The position numbers and the translations under genes were made by a program. From NCBI GenBank assembly GCA_037447655.1, contig JBBHKE010002442.1, forward strand, positions 124,377 to 172,834: a stretch of 48,458 nt of DNA, given 5' to 3'. The DNA is from Zygnema cylindricum. Taxonomy: Eukaryota; Streptophyta; Zygnematophyceae; Zygnematales; Zygnemataceae. How positions within the stretch are numbered: the first letter of the stretch is position 1; the number at the start of each line of letters is the position of its first letter. This document shows, piece after piece, positions 31,201-43,200 of this stretch. A model generated the notes under the pieces. The model had not been told where the DNA came from. It was given only the letters and a program-made list of their open reading frames with translations, and ran no database searches.

Positions 31201-34200
31201 TTCAATTCTTTGTTTTTATATCTTAACAAAGTTCTTACCCAACACAGTGTTGGACAGGGGAGTCTTTTCTGTCCTGTATAATTCATTGATTCGGGTGAAT
31301 CGTTTATCTTTTTCATAGACATTGTATGTTCGGACCTTAAGAATCATATGGTGTTGCTGATTTGTGTTTTTTTGTCTTCAAAAAGCGTAACTGCACATTC
31401 AGTTATGTATAACTGTTTCCTTTTCAAAAGTGGCGCAATAACACTCAAGTATGGTTGAATAATTGTTTTCACAGGGTTTTGCACGGAAACAGTCTTAATG
31501 GCACCGTACCGTCAACCATTGGAAACCTAATCAACTTAAGGATTCTGTATGTTCAATAGACCTTGCTCATCATTGTTTTCCACTTCTTTCTTGTTCTTTC
31601 CTTATTCAACAATTTTACTTTTGGTACATAGTCTGAAATTATATTAAGCATTTTATATACATTCCTTGCAAGTTGTACAATGTTCATGATTTGTGAATGT
31701 CATGTAACTAAAATACTTGATTGTTTTTACAAACTGGCGCATTATTATGTGCTTGTAGCACTTATTTGCACTGTAACAAAAATCTTGATGTAGGCAACTC
31801 TTATTTGGTATCGCAAGTTTGATTTTAGATAAGGGTCAAAGATTTATTTAAGTCTAAGTGAAAAATGAAATAAATTTTAGTTTTATCGTATTATTCCCGT
31901 TTTGAAGTGTAGTTTTTGTTTTCTTTGATGGCTCATACATCATGTTAATTTGTCCTATGGGGTATAGTGACTTGGGCGAAAATATACTTCAAGGTTCTAT
32001 TCCAGCAAGTATCGGAAACTTGACACAGCTGATTTACTTGTGAGTGTCGAAATGCTCCAGTTTTTTCTTTGTTTTGTTCACTATGTCCAAAAAAATTGTG
32101 AGTACAGTAGATTGTCATATTATCCTGTGTAATTGATTGGGAGTACATCAGTCAACAGGCCCTGATTTGGTGCTCTTGGAATGCACATGCTATATTAACC
32201 TGGACATATATTGCGTTTCAGGGTAGAAGTAACTATACAAACTAAACCATCAATGTATGATAAACTTTTGTATCTATTAAATTATATCTCTTTCTAGGAG
32301 CATAGTCTATTAATTGCTCTGCTTTTTTTCTGTATAAACGGTTAATTTCCAGGAATAAGAGAAAAACAAACAGCGCCTAGCGCAAAAACGTGGTTTATCT
32401 ACTTTTTTACGTCAAAACAAACAACGCCGTTTTGACCTTTTCACAAATTAGTTTTGATATCCGGAGATTTTGCAGATGAAAAATTTGACGCCTGCATCTT
32501 TTACTGACATAAAATTTGACAATTGAGTTTCTATGGCTGAATGTTGATGTCTAACAATTTTCTGGTTTGCCCAATGCAAAGTCTATTTTTTCGTATTGAA
32601 TATGGTAAGGCTATTATCTAAGTCAAATATTTGTCCATTTGTCTAAGACGTTATTGTTAGAGACAAAATCTTGTCTTAGTGCAACCTTTATGGTTCATAT
32701 GAGGTTTAGTGCAAGGGTCTTATAGCCTCAACGACTTAACATAGTATATTCTTGTCACCCTTTCCTCTTGCATTTTATGTACACTTACCAATGCTTTTCC
32801 GCAGACTTGTAAGAGTTGAAATCACTGACGGCTTCTATCTGCAATCTTACTCGCTAGGTTCGTATAATAGTTAATTGCAATAAGTTCAAGCATTTTGTAA
32901 ATCTAAGCTGACCTTTGTAAACCTATTCTGTGATTGCAGGGATTTGAGTCGTAATCAGTACTTCGGTGGTGAGGATGTGCTTGATCAATTTTTGAGTGCA
33001 TCATTAAATGGGACGATACCATCAGAATTGGGGAATCTAAACAATCTGGAATACTTGTACGTTTCAACCTTGTTTTTTGCTGAAAGGTTTAGAAGTGGGG
33101 AATTTAATGAATATGGAGTTCTTGTACGCTTCTAATTTTGAGTTTGTTTGGTGGAAGGTTGATTACTGGAAGTCTAGTCAAGATGGAAAACTTGTACAAC
33201 TCTAATATTGATTTCGCTCGCTAGAAGATTTAGACCCGGAAAATATAGTCAACTTTGTCAATGTCAAGTCATGTACGTTTGCATATTTTTTGGTAGAAAA
33301 TTTTGTACAACTTGATCAATCAATTCAAATCAGACATTGATTTTGCATCGAACATGTTTGTTTGCGACATTTCAATTCCTTATTTTCATGAATATGTTTC
33401 TATTGTGGTGACTTTTGCAATTCAAAAAGTGCTTCATTTTCGCTTGACAACTAATTTTAGGGTGATTGATGTGATTCAAGAAGTACCTTTATCCGTTGTT
33501 TCATGTTAAGCTTCAAAAATCGTTGCAAATGAAAACTTTATCAACTGCAGAGACCTTCACGAGAACAACTTCACAGGAACTTTTCCATCTTTGAAGAACC
33601 TGACAAAGCTAGTTTATTTGTGAGTGCCACAACACTTCTTGAGCTAGGGGTGCTCATTCTGTCATTATGCATACTTTGGACGTTATGTTGTTGGGAAATT
33701 GTCAAGTTTGAGAAGGTTACTCAAAGAGGGCTGCAAATGGGATACCTTTTTCTGTTTTTCATTTTTTTCTTCGTTAAATAGTCTTGAAAATTCCAGAAAT
33801 TTTGTTTCTCATATGGAAGGTACTTCTTTTTTGGATTATTTAGAGTAAAGTAGATGACCTACTTGTTTGCTATTCTTCCTTCTGTTTAATTTTGGTTTTG
33901 AGTATTAGCCTCCTAATCGCTTGTGCCACTAGAATTCCTCAGAAGAAATATCAGATGACCATACACGTTTCAAGTGCAATTTTTTTGTTAAATTTATCAC
34001 TTGTTTTTGTACGATGTCGGAATAATTCCATTTCACAAGTCATTCTTTAAGGCATCCTTACCATCATGTATTGTAACTCAATGGTTTCAACTCTTGTGCT
34101 ACGATTTTGCTTCTTGTATTTGTCAGGAATCTTCAAGATAATGTCTTCGGTGGAACGTATGATTTTCTTGGAAATTTCGTTGATCTTTTGATCTTGTAAT

Positions 34201-37200
34201 CGATCCTTCACCTTGAGCCCCAGTTTTCATTTACTTTTGAGAGGGACCAAATGTGAATGATAGTTGGAAGTTGGATAAGATAGATATGAAAACTTTGATT
34301 AATATCCCAGGATCGAGATCATTTGTGGCATTGATATGAAATTGCTTCTGACTAGTCTTCTTGCTTCTTTAATCTAAAAGCGATTCTAAATTTTCTCTGG
34401 AGCAATTCTGTCGTGCCATTTTAAGCATTATATTGTTAAAAAAGATTGTTTATTTGTGTCCTAGTTGTACGCATGATATTGATGTCTCAATTTTTCTCTT
34501 TAAGCATTACCTTTTTAGTGCGTTTGGTCGTTGTTATGAAACCTTTGCATGTTAGTGTAACAAAGGTCAAATGCTCTGTTAAGTTTCTGAATGTCACTAG
34601 CATGTTTCAAATTTTTTGTCTTTCCTTTGCTCACAGGTTTGTAGGAAATAATAAGTTTAACGCTGGAGATTTTCCTGCGATTATTGGAAGTTACACGAAA
34701 TTGACAAATTTGTAGGTGGTTCCAATCAGATGAGGCTCTTCACGACATGTCTTTGTAGTTTTCATAAATTTAACCATGTGTTTTAACAGTTCTCTAGTGC
34801 TGAAAAGAAAAGATGCATTGCTACAAAATTGAGTATAGTTGGGAGCTAATTTTTGTCAAAAGATTCCTTTCTTTTACACATAGATAATTTGAAACTTCAG
34901 ATGTAGAACATTCGCAAAGATGGCATACTAAATGAGCACGGAAATCCAGGTGGTGAACTGGTAAAAGAAAATATTTCAACTCTGGCTCTGAAATTGTCAC
35001 GGTCGATTGAACCAGGAATACTGGCTTTTAGTGAAAGGGTTTCTAGCACTTTCGAGCTTAATTGACATTATTATTATCATTGTGATTTTAAAAATAAGTG
35101 AGTAAAAATGGTTTTTAGGTTAGCAGTCGGTCAAAAATATTTGTGCATCAGAAATCAGACGAAGCAAGTCAGTTACCGTGTTAAAAAGAGCCTTTCACTG
35201 TCAGAAAAAAAAGACATCCTTTGATTACTTGCTGGTTAAGAAAGCTGTTATTAGCTTGATTGAAAAGCCACTTTGGATTCTCAATTGCTGATACTCAAAA
35301 TATCGTTAAACTCGCATCTGTGTTGTTTTCTTCCTTTTGTCATTAAAATACCAAAAGCTTGAGCTTTAAATTCATGTTTGAGGATTTGGTTCTCGACCAA
35401 TTGTGTGCAGGAGCATGGTGGATTCTGGACTTACCGGCGCAGTACCGAACGAAATTACCAATCTTTTAATGTTGCAAAATTTGTATGTATATTTACTGGA
35501 AGATGTTTAGATGCTTGTGTATTGCTTATTGATTATTGATTGTCAATCGTCATTGTTAATTGTTCTTGTTTGCAATACCGACATCTTTAAAGGAGTTTGA
35601 CTCTTTCAGATATGTCCTGTGATCATTCTCTTATGCTTGATGTTCATTTTTCTTGTCTCTAAAAGTTGTCTTTTCACACGCTGGTTGATTGCTTCATACA
35701 TACTTTTTTCATGACGGTTATGCATTTCAACATGATTTGTTATTTCTCTGAGCCTGTAAAGTGATGAAACGATGTAAGAAAGCCTGTGAAATGGGAAAAT
35801 GATGAGCGTGTGAAATGATGTATTCAGAGCCCCTAAAATGATGGTTTCCAGGGACTTGTCAAGCAACAATTTAACTTCTATCCCTTTGGAGTTTGGCAAC
35901 CTTGTTGAACTGATAACTATGTAAGTTTCTTGCATAAGAGCTGCTCAATTTTTTTGTTTTTTTTTTAATTGTATCGTTCTCTGGAGAATGCAACAAAAAT
36001 CTAGGAAATACCAGAGTTATGTGACCACTTGGACTATGGGAGAGGAAATTGTAGTTTCTTTTTACTTTTATTCCCTCTTATTTCATTCATGACAAGAAAC
36101 TACCATTTTTGACTTGTTTTCTATAATCTCCTCATATTGAAGCATCTCTTTCAGCGTTCTGGTCTCACATGTCATTAGGATAAATGAGTTGACAGTGAAA
36201 ACAGGGAACCTTCCAAATCAAACTCTAAATATTTTAATAACCATTTTTTATTTTTTTCTGTTGTTGTAATCCTTCAGAAATTTTGGAAACAATAAGCTCA
36301 CATCCCTTGATTCTCTGAGCCCTTTGAAGAAATTGAAACGTTTGTGAGTATTCCGAACCATTTCATAATGTAGTGGTCCAGTTATCAAGAATCTCCTTTT
36401 CTAGAAAACAAATTCCATTCTATTCCATTCCATTTCATTTTAGTCATATTATTGTTGTGACTTCAAACTTTTCAAACTTTTCAGACTTTTCAAACTTTTT
36501 AATTTTCTTTGGCGTCGCTGGATGATAACTTCAATAACGTGATTTTATTGCATATCGAAACTTTTGAATGGGAAGGTTTCTATTCAATGAACTTTCCAAC
36601 GATTTTTTTGGTTTTTTTGTTTGCAACAATGCAGAGAATTCCAGGCGAATGGTTTAACAGGGTCTTTTCCTGATTATTCTAACTTTTACAAGCTTGACTA
36701 TATGTAAGTTCCCATTTTTTTTCCAACATGATTCATGTTAGAGTGTACATTATGTAATTCAAACAGTTTCAAAAAAATTGTATTTAGACTCAAAAGAGAA
36801 GTTTGATTTGTTCTCCCAAACTGTCTGTATATCAATTGATTTACTGCATGTATCTTGCATGTATCTTGGAATTACTAGTTTGCCAGATAATGGTTTCAGA
36901 CATTTCAATTTCTAAGAGACTTGTTATATGTTGTGCTATATTTAGTTGTCTTCTTTTTCAAGTAAATCAAGTCATACGATAAGGTTTGAACTTGAAGCAC
37001 ATTCCAGTTTTTTTCTCTTTTAGTTCCTTAGGTATATTGTGTATTTTGTCTGATTCGGTTTACTCCCAATCACTTCGATTTTTCTTAAAGATCTTCTGCT
37101 CATATTTGCAAGAGATTTGCAATTATTTGCCTCGACATTAAAGTCTGCTTATTGTTCAACAGGTCACATTTTAACTTTAATGAGTAATGTTTTTGAAACG

Positions 37201-40200
37201 TTAATGACCATGTTGCAGAGATGCGAGTGTCAATTTTTATTCAGGAGGCTTTCCTGCCTATTTTGGTAACTTCACCGAGTTAACATTTTTGTATGTATCT
37301 GATCCTCTCTCAATAACCTGTTTTTTATGTCAAAGCTGAAGGGCAATTGTAGCTATAAAAAACCTGCAATTTGCAACAAGCTAGCTCGCTATGGACATAA
37401 TCTACTACCTTTTTGGTTGACTATAGGTCTTGGTATCTCCTGATTTACCTCTATGTTCTATTTTCTCATCCTTCTCTTTTAAATCTCCAAGCATTTTCTT
37501 GCATACGACAAGCCTTTTTTCTGTTTTTTATAATGTTTTTTGGTGTTTATCTGATACCGTCACACAAGGTACCAACAAAAGTCTCGTTGTGTGTTAGTAT
37601 TCTTTAGAAACTTGTATCTTCCATTTTGTAATACTTCTGTTTCCAACAGATTACCTTCATTTGACTAGCCTTTTCTCGTTTTCATCTACTTGCTTTTTTT
37701 TTTTTTTCACTGATCTGGTTTTATGTCCTCCAGAAACTTGGATAATAATAACCTTGGCGGACAAATACCTAAGGCGTTAAGCAATCTCAAGAAATTGGAA
37801 ACCTTGTAAGAATATGGTCCTTAATGTGTAATCCCTCCATAGCTTATTTCATATTTATTCTTGAGACGGGATCGCTTACGATTAGCAATGAAAATTTTGC
37901 TTTCATAATTTTGGAAGCACTGAGCTTTCACTGAAAGATGATTAGAACCCTGCATCCAAATGGATTTAAAATATAATCTAAATTGTTTAGATATCTATCT
38001 GTTTTTGGATGGGAATAGGAGTTGTGCCCAATGCGGATTGGAAGGACAAATACCTCCTGAAGTAGCAACTTTGCCAAACCTCGATCTTCTGTGAGTCACG
38101 TTATTTATGTTTTATTTTTTGAGAAGAATTCACTAATTTTTTTCTCCAAAATACAGTAGTGAAGAGTTGAACGACGACATGCGAATAATGGCACAACAAC
38201 TGCATTTGACTTTAAAATTAACCTTTGCCAACATTCTTGATTGTTGAATGTGGTACTTTTGACAAAACTCGAACTAATAAGATTCAGTTTTGTTTTTCAT
38301 TCTCTTTTCAGTGATCTCCGTAGGAACTTGCTTACAGGAGAGATACCGGTGGACATTGGAGAAAGAAATTTGACTGCATTGTACGATATCTATGAAGGCT
38401 TTTAGCATTTGTAACTTTGTTGTCCGAATCACAAATTATCGCAGTTTCCTCATCAAGTTTTTGGTTTTGAAAGTTTACGTTTGAGTTTCAGAAGCATGTA
38501 AATATCAGTTTTTGGTCCAGCTCTATTAACTGAATGAAGTTTTACGTATGCTAATATTGGTCTGTTGAGACCAACATAGTTCTCTTGTTAACTTTCACTC
38601 TATATGAAATGGTGCTTTTTTTGTGACGTTGAGTCGTGCCAAAGTGCCAGCTGTTTATATATGTCTAACTTAGCATTTTATTTTGCCTTGGTTTTTTTTT
38701 TTTTTTTTTTTGGCCACTGACATGTTCTGAATGCGTTATTTTATCGGGAGAGTAGGGATTTGTCTTTCAACCAGCTCACCGGAACTATACCTGCGAGCAT
38801 AAGAGAATCGCAAATGTTATATGATTTGTAAGTAAATGAACATTTCATGTAATTGACTTTTGGTTTTGAGAGAGAAGGAGAGAGGGGGAGGGGAAGGGGG
38901 AAGGGAGAAGGGGTGGGGATGGGAGTCATTTTTTTTTTCCTATTGATACCGTATGCTGTTCTATTATGGTTAAAGTTGAGCAATTTATACTTCAGAGTCC
39001 TTACAAAGGTGATACAGATTCAAAAGAACTGCAAATGAAAATTTAGATGGAATTTATAATTTTCTGTATTCCGTAGGGAGCCCAATCACTTTTGACATCA
39101 TCTGGGACGCTTAATAAAAGGAGATTAAATTTGTTCTATGCAATTTGTTTGTTCTCCTCTTTGAGACCATCTTGAGGCAAAGGGAGCTACAAGCTGGTGA
39201 TTTCTCTTTGAGTCTAGCTCTTTTGAACTTAGTTTATGTCACTTTTCTTAAGGAAAAATGTTCCGTTTTCTTCCCTAAATATTTATGTTATGTCAAATGC
39301 AATGCAGGAGGCTCAATAACAATTTATTGTCCGGCGAAATTGAAAACAGTCTGGCACCGAACTTAGAAATATTGTAAGTTATATACCATGCTGCTACTTG
39401 TACATCAACAACAGCTAATTTCAAAGGAGAATTTGTTTCTGTTTTTTGATTTTTTAAACAAGTTCAGAAAAACGCATGGTTATGAATAAAACTCCTGAAC
39501 TTGTCAGTTTTGATTGAACTTGTCAGCTATTATGGGATTGCATGACATTCCGGTTCAAAAATTCAGAATGACCATTTTTCTTTGTTCTGTTAAAGATTCA
39601 TTGTTTAGTTTTCTGGTAAAAGAACCATGCAGGTCTTGTACTTTATGGAATCACAGGGGCTACTGAAACTTGTTACAAGTCACAAATTTACAAGTGTAGC
39701 AGTTTATTAGCTCACAAGTATATAAGTTTAAAAATTAAAAATTTACTAGTTTACAACTTTTTTAGTTTAAAGATTAGTTCACAAATTAGATGTTGACAAG
39801 TTCTTCATGTAACAACTTTAAAATTTAGAATTCGGCAAGTGAGAAAGTTTACAACCTCTTCTAGTCACAAGTTTACAAGCTCCTCTTGTTTTATAAGTTT
39901 ACAATGATTTATGCACAATTTGTGCCCACTTTTAGGTTGTGCCTGAGTATTGAGCTTACAACAGACACCTTCTTCGATCCAGGTGGTTGTATTCCAATTC
40001 TTTTACCGGTGCAATTCCCAAAGAAATTGAATATTTAACGGTTATTTCTGACATGTAAGCTCTTTTAAATTCTCAAAGGAATCCCAAGCAATGCCAAATT
40101 CTAAGATTTTTGAAATAGTCTTCTTAGGCTTTTTTATTGTGTTGTGTATGACTTTTGTTTTGATTTACTTCTGCTTTAAGAGATACCTTTCCGTTTTTGA

Positions 40201-43200
40201 TCGTTATTGTTGGGATCTCTTTTAAAGAGACCTTTTGGTATAACCTGTGAAAACTAATTGTGGGAATTATTTCAGGTCAACGATTGTGACAACATGTGGA
40301 TATAGAGTTTTTTTTTGTCCCGGCTTTACATTGTGCTTTTCACCTCATTTTTTTTTGGGGGATATCTTCCTACACGTGAAACATATTAGGTTTTCTGTTC
40401 GAACTTTTATGTTGATGTTCTACTATATTCTTGGTTTTCAAATGGTTTCAATGCAGCCAGTTTCAAGATAACCGTCTCGATTCCAATATTCCCACTCAAC
40501 TTTTCAATATAAGATCATGGGCACCTCTGACCATGTGAGGCATAACATTTTTGCCACATAATTTTTGAATGGTCTTTTTAGCTTGCTGCTTATGTTTGCA
40601 TGTTAAACTCTCTTCCCGGCATTAAAGCCGCCACGCGAAGTGAGCTTTTCGGCGGCATACGGATATAGCGTCACGCGGTGCCACGTGGCGCCACATTATT
40701 TGATACCGGAGAAGATGGGAGGAGGAACCATGGCTTCCGATATGACAGGTGTCACCTTGTAGACCTTGTCGTACAATAGTTGTACAATAAGTACATCGCC
40801 CATTGTACCTTCTTGTACTTTATAGTGTTCCTATTGGACTAGGGTTTAATAGTAGGTAGTCGTGAGTAGGCAGACCGAGACTTAGTAATATTTAGGTACC
40901 TCTCTCTCTAAGAGAGCTTGTAACTATAAAGGTCATCTTTGACCAGCCATAACTTACTGCTCGGGTGAGCAAATTCAGTGATTCTTTTTGCGTTTGACTC
41001 AGGGGAGTCTTGTCCTCACAAGGGTGAGAGTGGTCAGAATATTTGTGTGCCTGGGCGGCGCTTATTCAGCGGGAAAGTAGAAGGGGCAAATATTATCCTA
41101 GAGGCTTTACATAGGCTGCTCATTCTGTGGGTCAATGGAGACCACAGAATTTCAGTATCGTAAGTACTGTCATCGATTCCAAATTTGGTCCATAACAATC
41201 ATTTGGACAGAAATATATCGTGTTAACGGGCCCACAACCTATTACAACATCGACCATGGTGAAAATATAAAGATGGCAAAACCAATTAAGTAGGAAGTAG
41301 AAACGAAAATAAAAACAAACAGGCATAAAAGATGAAAGTAATGTAAAGAAAGTTTCATAATGAAATGACGAGATGTCCTTGTACAAGGATGAAAAAGAAA
41401 TAAAAAAACACAAGTGTTTATCTACAAGGTCTTAAAACTAAAATGGGTCGGTGCACCTAGCAGTGTGAATAAAAAGTAATGGAAAACTAAGCTGAGCTGT
41501 AAAGTATACACAATAGTTTTTACAGTTCGAGAACTAAATTTAGAACTAAATCAAAGTGAAACAGTGCAGGTATTTGGATTAAATCTAATTTAGTCACACG
41601 CTTGAATGTAAACAAATGAAAAGGCGGTGACATAGGACCACAAATGAAACTTGAATCTATTAAGTAAAAGACTAAGACTCTGTTTACATTTTGGGCGCAC
41701 AAAATGAAAAGTTCGTGTAGTGTTGTATGGTCCTATTGGAGGTCATGTTGCAAAGGGAAGGAAAAAATTTCTTCACCACTTACTCCTTCGATGCCCGAAA
41801 GCTAGAGTTTTAACGTTCAATGCTGCCCACGCCAAACATTTCAGGAGAAAATAAAATGTATGATCATAAAGCGTTTGTGTTTTTGAATGGTTGCAGGAAC
41901 CTTCAGTCAAACAGTATTTCAGGAAACCTCACTACATCATTCTTTAGTCAATTTAAAAAGCTTCAAGCTGTGTAAGTATATCTTATTTTCTTGTGATCTG
42001 TTTTCTGTTTATTTGCCATCGTTAACATTATTTGCAAACCTTGCAAAACGTTTTATGTCGCAAAAGGGTATAATTCAATCATTTAATGAACTTTTCCTAT
42101 GGATTTGTGGATAATACCACTCTTTAGATGGTTCGATTCTCTGTTTATTTTCGCGGTGGGTACCATTTCGAAGTGGGAGCTAGTTGTACTGTTGGGGGTG
42201 CGTTACTGAATTGTTATGAAATAAATACTAAGTCTCATATCATTTTAACAAATTCCAGCTTTTTGGTGGTAGCTTGTTAAATATTTCCACAGTAACAAAT
42301 CAATCTGAGTAAAGTTTATCTGAGGTTGTATTAAATATGATTTTTGATGTCGCTTATTTTTTTGTGTTCAATTCTAACTAGGTTTTTACTTGTAGGTCTT
42401 GACAATGACCAACGGAAACTTTCAGCGAGTCTCTTTTATGTGATTTTCGATCCTGTCACATAAGTTCTATAGCATATTTTTTCAGTTTTGAGTGCAAAAT
42501 ATGTGGTTTGACCGCCTCATTTGGAGTAACCAAGCTATTTAACAATTTTATTTTATAATATGAAGACAATCAGCCCTAAATAAACCAGAACCCACCCATA
42601 CTCTTAACGCTAGAGTTGCAAGTAAATAAACTAAATTTTTCGGCTCACTTGGCAAATCGTTCTGTTTTGCGCCTTATCACATCTCCGTCGGTAATTACGG
42701 AAAAAATCCAAATCTTGGTGACATCATAGAAGACACCAAAAAATTGGTGACAAAAAAATCAGATTTTTCAGCAAAAACTGACCGGGCTATAGCCTTTCAA
42801 AATTAGATGACAAGATGATCAAACCCCAATCAACCTTTTGGACTATAGACACAAACATAAATTACAGAAAAATCTAGATTTTGGCGGGTAAACACAAGTA
42901 ACGAGCCAATAAAAAAAAAAAAATGTGAAATGTTTAGTTTCGAGAGATATGGATCTTCAATGTTTTGGATAGAGAAACTGCTTGTTTAATATGTTTTGAA
43001 ACTTTCATATGTAAAGTAAGTTGTTAACGATACCAAAATCTAACATGGTCCAAAAATAATGTTATACACAACAAAAAACAAAATCTGATCGCGCTTGTAA
43101 AACAGGTTTGGTGATTTTTTGATGAAGCGTCAATTTATCACAAAATGACCGAATGAAGGAGGCATTTTGGTAGCTGGGCCCATCAATATACTGTTTTAAA

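Noticed and set aside
32805-32870. Possible extra LRR-gene exon after TTTTCCGCAG
   Set aside because: The reading lacks any LRR pattern and reaches a stop. Exon 5 joins exon 6 in frame without it.
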